Positions 44,935 through 54,970 of a stretch of DNA of 64,000 bases are shown piece by piece. Below the pieces are notes generated by a model. That model made no database searches. It saw only the letters and a program-made list of their open reading frames with translations, and had not been told where the DNA came from. This DNA comes from Roseiarcus sp963832305 (GTDB taxonomy: Bacteria > Pseudomonadota > Alphaproteobacteria > Rhizobiales > Beijerinckiaceae). Both the position numbers and the translations under genes were made by a program. The stretch is taken from assembly GCA_963832305.1 (NCBI GenBank), contig CAWHTU010000002.1:1-64000 (forward strand). Reading direction: 5' to 3'. How positions within the stretch are numbered: the first letter of the stretch is position 1; each line of letters starts with the position of its first letter.

Positions 44935-45138
44935 CGCGCTTTTCTACCAGAGTTTTTGCTCCAGGCCGCCTGAACCGGGTCGGCCGATCGCTCCGGCGCG
45001 AAACGTGGAGGCGGGGAACAATGCCGCCGTTTGAAAGTTCTCTTTTCATACGTCTCGCGGCTTTGCGAGAGAGCCTTCACCTGGTCAAGAGAGGCAGGCG
45101 AGAAACGATCTCGACCCTCGTGAGAATGGGAGCACCCC

Positions 45139-45291
45139 ATGGATAAAGTGCACGAACGACCCATCGTGACCGAATCCAACAAGGAGGCTGTGCGCGCGGG
45201 TCATACCGGGGACCATCTTCGTTATGTCCTTATCGGCAGCTGCGCGCTGGTCATTATCGCCTTCATCGTCGTCGCGTTGCTCGTCAAATAG
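45139..45291 (+). CDS. small single-helix membrane protein
   Basis: A 50-residue protein, shorter than usual gene-finder limits. A charged N-terminus (MDKVHERPIVTESNKEAVRA) is followed by GHTGDHLRYVLIGSCALV and a helix ending IIAFIVVALLVK. A GGGAG ribosome site lies nine bases upstream. Small proteins with this plan (polar head, C-terminal helix) are common in alphaproteobacteria, with unknown role. The 200-bp gap upstream (44935-45138) is otherwise featureless. Confidence 0.6.
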   Translation: MDKVHERPIVTESNKEAVRAGHTGDHLRYVLIGSCALVIIAFIVVALLVK

Positions 45292-45355
45292 GCGGTCCGG
45301 TGGCCGGGCATGAGCCCCAATGGAGTGCTGGCCCCATGCGAAAGCGCGATTTTAC

Positions 45356-45384
45356 TTGTGAAAATCAGAAATGACGGGTATCAT
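45356..45384 (+). promoter_or_regulatory. sigma70-like promoter of element copy C
   Basis: TTGTGA (45356-45361), a 17-base spacer and TATCAT (45379-45384), with the shared motif GAAAATCAGAA at 45360-45370. It is the best -10 of the four copies and points toward the FAD monooxygenase gene. Confidence 0.62.
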
Positions 45385-45596
45385 GCTTGATGCTTGATAT
45401 CGGCGGCCCCCGCCCGGGCCGTCGGCTTCGCCTCAGAGGAGACGCCGGGCGCGCGGGGTGTAACCCATTGAAAAGCCGCGATCGGCGGCAGGAAAGGCGC
45501 GTAAATCCGCACTTTGATTTTGTTGCGACTGGTTTGGTTTTTGTTGCGCCCGGCTTTGTTTTTGTTGCGCCGGGCTTTGATTTTGTTGCGCCGGAC
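45356..45596 (+). repeat. dispersed promoter-plus-tandem-repeat element, copy C
   Basis: Fills the 319-bp gap before the FAD monooxygenase. Order: promoter; TGCTTGATGCTTGATA (a 7-base direct repeat); a GC-rich stretch; the shared block TGTAACCCATTGAAAAGCCG (45459-45478); a hairpin GCCGC-GATCG-GCGGC directly after TTGAAAA; and four tandem units of 20-22 bases at 45513-45596, consensus TTTGATTTTGTTGCGCCGGG. The array ends 15 bp before the gene's ATG, with GAGGAG as ribosome site, so the transcript could be this gene's leader. Confidence 0.65.
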
Positions 45597-45610
45597 TTGA
45601 GGAGCCGGAC

Positions 45611-47129
45611 ATGAGAGGTTGCGATGTTCTGGTGGTCGGCGCCGGTCCGACCGGCCTCGTCCTTGCCCTGTGGCTGACCAAGCTCGGCGCCAAGGTGCGA
45701 ATCGTGGACAAGACCGCCGAGCCGGGCACCACCTCGCGCGCGCTGGCGATTCAGGCGCGCACGCTCGAGCTCTATCGGCAGCTCGATCTCGCCGACGCCG
45801 TCGTCGCAAGGGCGCATGAAGTTCCCGCGGTCAATCTTTGGGCGCGCGGCAAGCGCGAGGTGCGCGTCAACTTCAACCGGGTCGGCGTGGGCCTGACCCC
45901 GTACCCTTATCTGCGCATCTTTCCCCAGGATGAGCATGAACGCTTGCTCATCGAGCGGCTGGAGGCGATGGGGGTTTCGGTCGAGCGGCGAACGGAACTC
46001 ATCAGCTTCCACGACGAGGGCGATCGCGTAATCGCCGAACTTCGCCGCACCGACGGCGATCCGGAGACGATTGACGCTGCTTTTTGCGCCGGCTGCGACG
46101 GCGCGCGCTCGCAGGTCCGCGAAGTGATGGGAGCCGGCTTTCCGGGCGGCACATACAGCGAGCTTTTCTACGTCGCCGACGTCGTGGCGTCGGGTCCGCC
46201 CATCGACGGTGAACTGCACGTCGACCTCGACGAGGCCGATTTTCTGGCGATCTTTCCGCTCGCCGGCGAAAGACGCGCGCGTCTGGTCGGGAGCGTGCGC
46301 GGCGAACGCGCCCAGCTCGGCGATGAGTTGCGCTTCGAGGACGTGAGCGATCGCGCGATCAAGAATTTGAAGGTGACGGTCGAGGAGACGAACTGGTTCT
46401 CGACCTACCATGTCCATCACCGGGTCGCGCAGAGGTTCCGCGCCGGGCGCGCATTTCTGCTCGGCGACGCCGCCCACATCCACAGTCCAGCGGGCGGGCA
46501 GGGCATGAACACTGGAATTGGCGACGCCATCAATCTTGCCTGGAAATTGAAAGCGGCGCTCGACGGAGCTCCCGATGTGATCCTCGACACCTACGAAAGC
46601 GAGCGCATTGCTTTCGCGCGGCGATTGGTCAAGACGACCGACCAGGCGTTCACGGTCGCAACCGCTGACGGGGAGTTCGCAGAATCTGATCCGGGTCTGG
46701 ATCGCGCCGGTCGCTTTACAGGCCGCGCTGTCGTTCGAGGCGGCGAGGGAGTTCGCGTTCCGCACTGTATCGCAAATCAACGTGAACTATCGCGCGAGCG
46801 CGCTGAGCCAGGGCAGGGCAGGCCATGTTCATGCCGGCGACCGCATGCCGTGGGCGGTCGTCGATGGAGTCGATAACTACGACGCGCTGGCGAAGACGGT
46901 CTGGCAGGCGCAGGTCTATGGCGTCGCCCTTCCCGAGCTTGTCGCCGCGTGCGCGGAAAGAAAGTTGCCTCTGCAGATTTTCCCATGGGCGCCCGCATAC
47001 GCGCGCGCCGGATTGGCTCAGAACGCCCTCTACCTGTTGCGCCCGGACACGTACGTCGGATTGGCGGACGAGACTGGCTCCGCCGAGGCGCTGCAAAGCT
47101 ACTTGCGGAATGGACCAATGGCGAATTGA
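45611..47129 (+). pseudogene. FAD-dependent aromatic-ring monooxygenase (PheA/TfdB type), frameshifted
   Basis: A class A flavoprotein monooxygenase of about 505 residues. The FAD dinucleotide motif is CDVLVVGAGPTGLVLALWL (residues 4-22), the DG motif is CAGCDGARSQVRE near 157, and the GD motif is FLLGDAAHIHSPAGGQGMN near 285. After TTDQAFTVATADGEFA the frame changes at about 46682, and the C-terminal domain continues in the next frame (QNLIRVWIAPVALQAALSFE through SALSQGRAGHVHAGDRMPW and ending SYLRNGPMAN). The family hydroxylates phenols and similar rings with NAD(P)H. One missing base near 46682 explains the break. As written the first frame ends at 46876. Confidence 0.87.
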
Positions 47130-47266
47130 GGCGACGCGGGTTCTCGCCCGCCCCCGGTTCGCGGGGAGGCTGAAAGGCTTGCGCGCGGGGCTGCGCGCGG
47201 GCAGAGTGGCGGGAGAGAGTCGGGCTGTTCAGGGATGGCCCGCCGATTCGCGAAGGTGGGGCCAGA

Positions 47267-47506
47267 ATGCGAATTGTTTTGCTGATCGGGATGCTCACCG
47301 CTCTGACCGGCTGCGCGAGCTACCGCGATGTCACGTTCATTTATTATCCCAAAGCGCCGCCCAGCACGACATTCCCCCCACGATACCAGTTCGACGCACT
47401 GGCCAGCCGGGAATGTGCAAAATACGGCATGAAGGCGTCCTATAACTGGAGCAACTACTTCCCCGATTTCGAGCGCGTGAGAGTCAATTACACTTGTATC
47501 CAGTGA
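47267..47506 (+). CDS. small lipoprotein of unknown function
   Basis: A 79-residue protein with a lipoprotein signal (IVLLIGMLTALTGC, lipobox LTGC) and a mature domain of about 64 residues with two further cysteines (RECAKYGMKASYNWSNYFPD and VNYTCIQ), probably disulphide-linked. A small globular envelope protein. No family assignment is possible. It converges on the TonB gene. Confidence 0.7.
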   Translation: MRIVLLIGMLTALTGCASYRDVTFIYYPKAPPSTTFPPRYQFDALASRECAKYGMKASYNWSNYFPDFERVRVNYTCIQ

Positions 47507-47545
47507 TCGACGCCGTCTGCGTCGGTCCAACCGAAAGGCCCGCGC

Positions 47546-48511
47546 CTAGCGCCTGCCGAAATTATAGGTCAAATAGAGGGGCGACCAGTTGGGCGGCGCG
47601 GGGTAAGGCGCAGCCGCCGCGATCGCCGCCATGACGGCCATGTCAAGATTGGGCGACCCGCTCGAACTGATCAGCTTGCGGCCGACCAGATTGCCACCCT
47701 CGTCGACGTAGAAGTCGACCACTCCCCGCCTGTTGGCGCTGTCGAGGTGAAGTTCCGGGGTCTCGCGCAAATGCCCCTTGATCATCCCATAGACGACTGT
47801 GAGATAACGTGAGTCGGCGTTTCCGTTCGTGATCGGGGAATGCTCCACCTCGCGCGCGAACTTGTACTGCGGCAGGTCCTCGATTGTAGGAAGCGCCTCT
47901 CCGACCGGGGCCTTGGCCGGTGGCGCGGGCGCCGCCGGCGCGGCCGCCTTGGCGCTGTCATTCTGGGGCTTCGGGTTCACGTCCGCCGGCAATTCACCCT
48001 CTGGCGCTGGTGTGAGATCGTGCGCCGGGGGCGCGTTCTGGGCCTTTTGCTCATTGGCCGGCGCTGGCGTCGGCGCCTGCATATCGCTTTTCGGCGGAGC
48101 GCCGGGCGTTGGCGGCGGCGGCGCCTTGGAGGCCGGGGCCTCGGTCGTCTTGTCCGGCAACTCGCGGTTGACCTTCTCCTTAGTCTCGGGCGCCGGCGCG
48201 TCGAACGCAGGCTTTTCCTCAAATGGCTTCGGCGGCGGCTTGGGCTTGTCTTCGGCCTGTTTCGGCTTCGGCGGCGGAGGGGGTGGCGGCGGCGGCGGCT
48301 CGACGACCACCTCCACTGGGATTTCCTGCACCGCAGTCGGCGTTGAGGGGGGCCAGAGCGCGTAATAGACGAATAATCCAAGTGGAATCAGCAGATGGAG
48401 CACAGCTGCAGCGATCAGTGCGACCGCCAGGCCCCTGCGCTCGGCCGGGTTCGGCGTCTCGGGAACCGCGAGGCGCTCGACCGGCTCGGCCGTGAAATCG
48501 GCCTCGGACAT
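47546..48511 (-). CDS. TonB-family energy-transducing protein
   Basis: A 321-residue protein of classic TonB plan. A cytoplasmic N-terminus leads to one membrane helix (GLAVALIAAAVLHLLIPLGL) and a long proline/lysine/glutamate-rich periplasmic spacer (residues 75-205, including a ten-proline run). The C-terminal TonB domain is recognised by SRYLTVVYGMIKGHLRETPE and FYVDEGGNLVGRKLISSSGS. It would pass proton-motive energy from ExbB/ExbD (not here) to outer-membrane receptors. The start at 48511 is preferred because the helix follows at the usual distance. It is divergent from murI. Confidence 0.88.
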   Translation of the reverse strand: MSEADFTAEPVERLAVPETPNPAERRGLAVALIAAAVLHLLIPLGLFVYYALWPPSTPTAVQEIPVEVVVEPPPPPPPPPPKPKQAEDKPKPPPKPFEEKPAFDAPAPETKEKVNRELPDKTTEAPASKAPPPPTPGAPPKSDMQAPTPAPANEQKAQNAPPAHDLTPAPEGELPADVNPKPQNDSAKAAAPAAPAPPAKAPVGEALPTIEDLPQYKFAREVEHSPITNGNADSRYLTVVYGMIKGHLRETPELHLDSANRRGVVDFYVDEGGNLVGRKLISSSGSPNLDMAVMAAIAAAAPYPAPPNWSPLYLTYNFGRR

Positions 48512-48629
48512 CGACGTAGCGGTCAGCGCGCGACCCCTTTCGCAAAAGCGCGACGTCCTTCCTTGGCTGAATCGCTCCCGCCGGGTCAATGGCCCGGTAG
48601 TCACTTTGCAGCGTGCGCCCGATTGGCGT

Positions 48630-49537
48630 ATGCGTCGGCGAATGAAGCGGGCAGGCGACGAGCAGGGCGAGGCGGGCTTGAACCTACTCGCCGAATTGGG
48701 CGCGGACGCGGCCTCAGGGCGGGCGCCGCGCGCGCTCGTATTCGATTCGGGACTCGGGGGCCTTTCGGTGCTGGCCGAAGTCCGGCGGCTCAGGCCTGAC
48801 GTCGAGATTGTCTATGCCGCCGACGACGCGGCCTTTCCCTATGGCCGGCTTGGCGAGGCGGCGCTCGTCTCCCGGGTCGAGGCCGTGATGGCGCGCCTTA
48901 TCGGCGAGGCCGAGCCCGACGTCGTCGTCATCGCCTGTAGCACTGCCTCGACCCTCGCCCTCCCGCCGCTCAGGGCCGCTTACCCGCGCCTGCCGTTCGT
49001 CGGCACTGTGCCGGCGATAAAGCCGGCGGCTGCGGCGTCGCGATCGGGCATGATCAGCGTGCTGGCGACTCGCGGCACAGTGGCGCGCGACTATACGCAT
49101 GCCCTGGTGCGCGATCATGCCGCCGACTGTGAAGTGACGCTGGTCGGCTCTCCGCTCCTTGCCGTGATCGCCGAACGCGTCATGCGCGGCGAAACGGTGA
49201 AGGATTGCGAGATCGCCCGCGAAATCGCGCCGTGTTTCGTCGAACGCGAGGGCCGGCGCACTGACCATGTCGTGCTCGCTTGCACCCACTTTCCGCTGAT
49301 CGTCGACCAACTTGAGCGGCTTTCCCCGTGGCCGGTCGGCTTCGTTGATCCTGCGCCGGCGATCGCACGCCGCCTCGACGCGCTGATCGGCGCAGCCAGG
49401 CCGGGGCGCCGCCGGCGCATGGCGGGACCGCGATCTTCACCAGCGGCGAGGCGCCGCAGCCGGCGTTGCAAAAGACCTTGCGTCGCTACGGGTTGACGTT
49501 TACGCCGAGCGCGATCATCGCCTCGCTTCCTGCCTGA
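48630..49537 (+). CDS. murI: glutamate racemase, frameshifted near the C-terminus
   Basis: The enzyme makes D-glutamate for peptidoglycan. Visible sites are VFDSGLGGLSVLAEVRRLRP, the first catalytic cysteine in VVIACSTASTLALPPL, GTVPAIKPAAA and the second cysteine in VVLACTHFPLIVDQLE. Up to DALIGAARPG the frame is normal; after about 49410 the proper tail lies in another frame (GGTAIFTSGEAPQPALQKTL, then RRYGLTFTPSAIIASLPA), with its stop at 49535-49537. As written the frame runs to 49496 with an arginine-rich end. MurI is normally essential, so the shift is probably an assembly error. ATG 48630 or 48642 could be used. It is followed by pepN after 35 bp. Confidence 0.9.
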
Positions 49538-49572
49538 TCGCCAGCAAAAGACAGGACTCGGAAAGGCCGCGC

Positions 49573-52230
49573 ATGCGCACATCGGTCGGACAGCCAGTTC
49601 GCCTCATCGATTATCGTCCGCCCGACTATCTCATCGACCTTGTGGACCTCGACGTGTCGCTTGACATCCATGCGACGCGAGTCGTCTCGACCTTGTCGCT
49701 GCGGCCCAATCCCGCCGGCCGGAATGGCGCCCCCCTTGAGCTTGACGGCGACGAGCTCCTGTTCATTTCCGCCAGATTGGACGGCGCGCCGCTCGATGAC
49801 GCCGATTTCGAGGCGAGCCCGTCGCTCTTTCAGCTTCGCCGGCCGCCGCAGCGACCGTTCGAACTCAAGATCGAGACCCGGCTCGATCCGGCGGCCAATA
49901 CCAAGCTGATGGGTCTCTATCGCACCGGTGCGGCCTATTGCACCCAGTGCGAAGCCGAGGGGTTCCGGCGCATAACCTATTTCCTCGACCGGCCGGACGT
50001 GCTCTCGATCTATCGGGTGCGGCTCGAGGCGGATCGGGACGAGGCGCCGGTCCTGCTTTCCAACGGCAATCTTGAAGCCACAGGAGAGGCCGACATTGCC
50101 GGCCGCCACTACGCTATCTGGCGGGACCCGCACAAGAAGCCGTGCTACCTGTTCGCGCTGGTCGCCGGAAATCTCGGCCGTGTCGACGATTCGTTCGTCA
50201 CCGCATCTGGCCGCAATGTCGCGCTCGCCATCTACGTGGAACATGGCCGCGAGAACCGGGCCCACTACGCGATGGGCGCGCTCAAGCGATCGATGGCCTG
50301 GGACGAACAGGCTTACGGACGCGAATACGATCTCGATGTGTTCAACATCGTCGCCGTCTCCGACTTCAATATGGGCGCGATGGAGAACAAGGGCCTCAAC
50401 GTCTTCAACGACAAATACGTGCTCGCATCGCCAGACACGGCGACCGACGACGACTACGCGAGCATCGAGGGGGTGATCGCCCACGAGTATTTTCATAACT
50501 GGACGGGCAATCGGGTGACCTGCCGGGACTGGTTCCAGCTGTGCCTCAAAGAGGGACTGACCGTGTTCCGCGACCAGGATTTTTCGGCCGACATGCGCTC
50601 CGCGCCGGTCGAGCGCATCGGTGACGTTCGCGCGCTGCGCGCCGCGCAGTTCCCCGAGGACGCCGGCCCGCTGGCGCACAACGTCCGGCCCGAGGTCTAT
50701 CACGAGATCAGCAACTTCTACACCGCGACCGTCTATCAGAAAGGCGCCGAGGTCATCCGCATGCTGAAGCGCTTGATAGGCGCCGAGGCGTTCCGCGCCG
50801 GGATGGACCTTTACTTCGCCCGCTACGACGGACATGCGGCGACGGTCGAGGACTTCATCGCCTGTTTTGAGACTGTTTCCGGCCGCGACCTGACCCAATT
50901 CATGCGCTGGTACAGCCAGGCCGGCACTCCGAAGGTCGCGGTTCGCACCGCCTACGATGCGGCCGCCAAGACCTACCGGCTCGAAATCGTCCAGTCGCTC
51001 GCGCCGACGCCGGGACAAGCCTTAAAATTGCCGGCCACGATGCCGCTCGCGCTCGGCCTGGTCGGTCCCGACGGCGGCGATCTGCAGCTCGCGTCGTCGG
51101 AGGCGACCGCCAGCGAACTCGCGAGCGGCGTATTCGAACTCAAGGACGCGCGGCGATCAATTGTTTTTCACGACGTGCTTCAGCGACCCACGTTATCGTT
51201 CCTTCGCGGCTTCTCGGCGCCGGTGCGAGCGGACGACGACCTGACCGAGGAGGATTTGATTGTCCTTTCGCGGCATGACAGCGACAACTTCAACCGCTGG
51301 CAATCGCTCCAGAGCCTGGGGACGCGCATTCTGATCCGTGGCGTAGGCGCCATTCGCGCCGGCCGCGCGCCGGAGCGTGACGGCGCGCTGGCTGCCGCCT
51401 TCGGCGCCCTGATTGAGGACGCTCGCGTTGGCCGCATCGATCACGCCTTCGCCGCTCTGGCGATGAGCCTGCCGACGGAAGCCGACATTGCGCGCGAGAT
51501 CGGCCAGGACGTCGATCCGGATGCGATCTACGTCGCGCGCAAGACCATGCGCGGCGCGCTCGGCCGCGCGCATGCTGAGGCGCTCGCCGCCCTGCACGCC
51601 GAGCTCGCCGATACGTCGCCGTTCAGCCCCGACGCCGCGGCAGCTGGCCGCCGCGCGCTTCGCAACGTCGCTCTCAGCCTGTTCGTCGACGGCGACGTGA
51701 TCGAGGGACTGGAGCTCGCCCATCGCCAGCTCGCCGAGGCGGACAACATGACAGAGCGCCTCGGCGCGTTGACCGCGATCGCCCTCAAGCCCGACGCCGC
51801 GCGCGAGCATGCCCTCGACGCCTTCGGCCGGCGCTACGCGATGGAGCCGCTCATTCTCGACAAATGGTTTGCGCTCCAGGCCCTCATTCCCGAGCGCGAG
51901 ACGCTGGAGAGGGTGCGCGCGCTGATGAACCACCGCGGGTTCTCGCTCGCCAACCCCAATCGCGTCCGGGCGCTGATCGGCGGGTTCACCGCCAATCAGA
52001 CGCAATTCAATCGAGCTGACGGGGCAGGCTTTGAGTTGCTCGAAGAGATGGTGGTCTTTCTCGACCCGAGCAACCCGCAGATCGCCGCGCGGCTCTTGAC
52101 CGCCATGCGGTCGTGGCGGTCGCTGGAGGGGGTCCGCCGCGGGAATGCCGAAGGCATGCTGAGGCGCATCGCGGCGCGGCCTTCTCTGTCGCCGGATGTG
52201 CGCGACATCGTGACCCGGAGCCTCGGCTAG
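49573..52230 (+). CDS. pepN: aminopeptidase N (M1 metallopeptidase)
   Basis: An 885-residue zinc aminopeptidase that trims N-terminal residues from peptides in the cytoplasm. The substrate-anchoring GAMENKGLNVFND precedes the zinc site HEYFHNWTGNRVTCRDW (His304, Glu305, His308), with the third ligand glutamate in LKEGLTVFRDQDFS. The C-terminal helical domain is complete, ending in RPSLSPDVRDIVTRSLG. Length agrees with E. coli PepN (870). The sensor kinase gene starts 233 bp downstream; that gap (52231-52463) shows no feature. Confidence 0.97.
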   Translation: MRTSVGQPVRLIDYRPPDYLIDLVDLDVSLDIHATRVVSTLSLRPNPAGRNGAPLELDGDELLFISARLDGAPLDDADFEASPSLFQLRRPPQRPFELKIETRLDPAANTKLMGLYRTGAAYCTQCEAEGFRRITYFLDRPDVLSIYRVRLEADRDEAPVLLSNGNLEATGEADIAGRHYAIWRDPHKKPCYLFALVAGNLGRVDDSFVTASGRNVALAIYVEHGRENRAHYAMGALKRSMAWDEQAYGREYDLDVFNIVAVSDFNMGAMENKGLNVFNDKYVLASPDTATDDDYASIEGVIAHEYFHNWTGNRVTCRDWFQLCLKEGLTVFRDQDFSADMRSAPVERIGDVRALRAAQFPEDAGPLAHNVRPEVYHEISNFYTATVYQKGAEVIRMLKRLIGAEAFRAGMDLYFARYDGHAATVEDFIACFETVSGRDLTQFMRWYSQAGTPKVAVRTAYDAAAKTYRLEIVQSLAPTPGQALKLPATMPLALGLVGPDGGDLQLASSEATASELASGVFELKDARRSIVFHDVLQRPTLSFLRGFSAPVRADDDLTEEDLIVLSRHDSDNFNRWQSLQSLGTRILIRGVGAIRAGRAPERDGALAAAFGALIEDARVGRIDHAFAALAMSLPTEADIAREIGQDVDPDAIYVARKTMRGALGRAHAEALAALHAELADTSPFSPDAAAAGRRALRNVALSLFVDGDVIEGLELAHRQLAEADNMTERLGALTAIALKPDAAREHALDAFGRRYAMEPLILDKWFALQALIPERETLERVRALMNHRGFSLANPNRVRALIGGFTANQTQFNRADGAGFELLEEMVVFLDPSNPQIAARLLTAMRSWRSLEGVRRGNAEGMLRRIAARPSLSPDVRDIVTRSLG

Positions 52231-52463
52231 GCTGCGGATCTGCGGTCGCCAAGCCCTTGCGCGCGCCTCGCTTAAGTCGCGCGTCGGGTGTTTCTGCGCG
52301 CTGACGTCCGCCAATTCTCTCGCAGCCCCCGTTCGGCCACATTTTTTTCCGTCCGCCCGTGTCAAGGGTCTGGACAAAGATTCGCACAAGGATTCTTATC
52401 GTAGTGATTCGGGCGTGAAGGCGGCTGCCCGAGTGTAATTTGTGGCGAAGTCTGGGAAGGGCA

Positions 52464-54839
52464 ATGACGCGTGTAAGCGCGGCAAACGGGGACACATGTC
52501 CGGAGGGGCCAGCCCGAGCGCTGGGGGCGGAAGCGGCGCTTCGCTTTGCCGCGGCGTGGGCGCATCGCCCGATTGAAACGCTTAAGCGCGCGCATCGGCG
52601 TCTTCTGGCGACGGTTCGCGCGGGGGCGATTCCGCCGGCAGCTTCGATCGGGACAGGTGTCGCGATCATCGGGATTGTCGCGCTGACGCTGTACCACCTG
52701 CGGCTCGAACATGACCTCGCGCTGCGCACCGCCGCGCATGAGGTGGATATCCGCGCGACCCTGCTCGCCCAGCGGCTCAACGCGGCGCTCATCGCTGAGC
52801 CGCAAGGGTCTGAGGCCGAAATCTTCCGAAGTGTGCTTGAGGCCCATCCCGACGAGCGGCTCGCCGAGGCGATCCTCATTGACCATAGCGGGCGTCTGTT
52901 CACTTTCGACCGGACGCAGGCCGCGCCCAATTCTCCGCTTGCGGCTCTCTTCGGCAGCCGCAGAGCTGCCTTTTCGGCTGGCGATTGGGGCGGCGTGGTC
53001 AAATTCCAGACCGAGCGAGGCGACGAACAATTTGCGGCCGTGCGAACGCTATCGCGGACTTCGGCAAGAGTGGCCTTCGCTTCGCCGGTTGATCTTCATC
53101 TCGTGGCCTGGCGTCGTGCGGCGCTGCTGACGGTCTTTCTGCTCTCCTCGACGGTTGCGCTCATGATCGCGGCGGCGGGCCTCTACGGGGTCGACGCCAG
53201 CGGCAAGCGCAGGCGCGTTCGCGAAGAGCGCGCGAGGCGCGCCCGCGTCGACCTGGCCCTCAATCGCGGGCGTTGCGGCCTATGGACGTGGGATTTGGCG
53301 AGCGGCCATATCCATTGGTCGGCCTCCATGTTCGGCCTCCTCGAACTCGAGGAGCGGCCGAGCCGTTGGACGATCGCCGACCTGCAACGCCTCATGCACC
53401 CTGACGACGAGTCCCTGGAGGCGATCGCGCGGATCGCCGCCGAGCGGCGCGGCGAGTGCATCGACGTCGAGTTCCGCATGCGGGCGGCGGACGGGCGCTG
53501 GGTGTGGCTTCGCAAGCGAGCGGATATCGTCGAGGATGAGGAGACCGGCGCCGCGAGCCTGATCGGCATCGCCTTCGACGTGACCGAGCGCAAGCGCGAG
53601 GCCGAGCTGTCGGCGACCGCCGACCAGCGCCTGCGCGACGCGATCGAGGCGATCTCGGAAGCCTTCGTTCTCTGGGATTCGAGCAATCGGCTGGTGCTGT
53701 GCAACTCGAAATATCAAGGCCTGCGCGATCAGGCCCGCGGGCCGGGACGGTCCGGCGCGCGCCGCGCCGCACTCGTCGCGCAGGGCGAAGCCCCCGTTGT
53801 CGCCCACGAGATCCTGGGCATCGAGGGCGACGGCGCCTTTGCCGGCCCGCCGCGCACCTACGAAACGCGCCTCGCCGACGGGCGCTGGCTCCAGGTCAAT
53901 GAGCGCCGCACCCGCGACGGCGGCTATGTATCGGTCGGCGCCGACATCACCGCGCTGAAGGAACACGAGCAGCAACTCATCAACTCCGAGCGGCTTCTGC
54001 TGGCAACTGTCGCTCAGCTCAAACAGTCGCGGCGATCGCTCGAGGAGCAGGCCCAGCAGCTCGCCGATCTTGCCGAACGCTATCACGAGCAGAAATCGCG
54101 GGCCGAGGCGGCCAACCGCGCCAAGGCGGAGTTCCTCGCCAACATGAGCCATGAGCTGCGCACGCCGCTAAACGCCATCATCGGTTTCTCGCAGCTGATG
54201 GGAAGCCAGACCTTTGGGCCGTTGGGATCGCAGAAGTACCATGACTATTGCGCCCACATTCTCGCCGGCGGCGAGTATCTCTTGCATGTGGTCAGCGACG
54301 TTCTCGACATGGCGCGGCTCGAGGCCGGCCGGGAGCGCCTGTCTTACGCCCGCTTCCGCGCCGAGCAGGCGGTGAGCCGGGCAGTGCTCGACGTCGCGCC
54401 GACCGCGCGCGAAAAGCGAATCGCGGTCAGGGTCGAGGTCAGCCCGGATGTGACAATCGAAGCGGACTCTCTCGCGGTCGAGCGGATCCTCACCACGCTC
54501 ATGCGCAATGCGGTGAAATTCGCGCCGGAGGGCGGCGAAATCTCCATCGGCGCAGCAGCCGTCGGAGATCTGGTCCATTTCGTCGTCGAGGACAACGGCC
54601 CGGGCATCACTGCCCAAGACGTCGTGCGCCTGGGCCGCCCCTTCGAGCAGGGCGACGTCGTCATGGCCAATGGCATGAAAGGATCGGGGCTCGGCCTGGC
54701 CATCGCCAACTCGCTGGTCGAGTTGCATGGGGGAACGCTCCGGCTCCAGTCACAGGCCGGCGGGGGCGCGGCGGCGGTGGTCTCCCTGCCGAAGGTCCAG
54801 CGGAGCCTACGCGCCCTTGCGATGGCGCGCGTGGCGTGA
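52464..54839 (+). CDS. PAS-domain sensor histidine kinase
   Basis: A 791-residue inner-membrane kinase. Two helices (SIGTGVAIIGIVALTLYHL and LLTVFLLSSTVALMIAAAGL) enclose a periplasmic sensor of about 140 residues. Two PAS domains follow (about 265-385, CGLWTWDLASGHIHWSASMF; and about 390-510), then a coiled coil and the H-box MSHELRTPLNAIIGFSQLM with His563. The ATPase shows NAVKFAPEGGEIS, DNGPGI and GSGLGLAIANSLVELHGG. ATG 52464 follows GGAAGG. The DivJ/PleC-like H-box is typical of alphaproteobacterial envelope or cell-cycle kinases. No cognate regulator is adjacent. Confidence 0.93.
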   Translation: MTRVSAANGDTCPEGPARALGAEAALRFAAAWAHRPIETLKRAHRRLLATVRAGAIPPAASIGTGVAIIGIVALTLYHLRLEHDLALRTAAHEVDIRATLLAQRLNAALIAEPQGSEAEIFRSVLEAHPDERLAEAILIDHSGRLFTFDRTQAAPNSPLAALFGSRRAAFSAGDWGGVVKFQTERGDEQFAAVRTLSRTSARVAFASPVDLHLVAWRRAALLTVFLLSSTVALMIAAAGLYGVDASGKRRRVREERARRARVDLALNRGRCGLWTWDLASGHIHWSASMFGLLELEERPSRWTIADLQRLMHPDDESLEAIARIAAERRGECIDVEFRMRAADGRWVWLRKRADIVEDEETGAASLIGIAFDVTERKREAELSATADQRLRDAIEAISEAFVLWDSSNRLVLCNSKYQGLRDQARGPGRSGARRAALVAQGEAPVVAHEILGIEGDGAFAGPPRTYETRLADGRWLQVNERRTRDGGYVSVGADITALKEHEQQLINSERLLLATVAQLKQSRRSLEEQAQQLADLAERYHEQKSRAEAANRAKAEFLANMSHELRTPLNAIIGFSQLMGSQTFGPLGSQKYHDYCAHILAGGEYLLHVVSDVLDMARLEAGRERLSYARFRAEQAVSRAVLDVAPTAREKRIAVRVEVSPDVTIEADSLAVERILTTLMRNAVKFAPEGGEISIGAAAVGDLVHFVVEDNGPGITAQDVVRLGRPFEQGDVVMANGMKGSGLGLAIANSLVELHGGTLRLQSQAGGGAAAVVSLPKVQRSLRALAMARVA

Positions 54840-54970
54840 AGGGCGCGCCCCGGCGGGCGCCTAACGACCGATGAGGCGTTCATAAGCCGGCGGGCAATGG
54901 CATTTGCGCGGCCGCTCGCCACGTCGCTAGTTCGTCCACTCAATCAGCTTACACCGCTGCAGTTTTCCGC

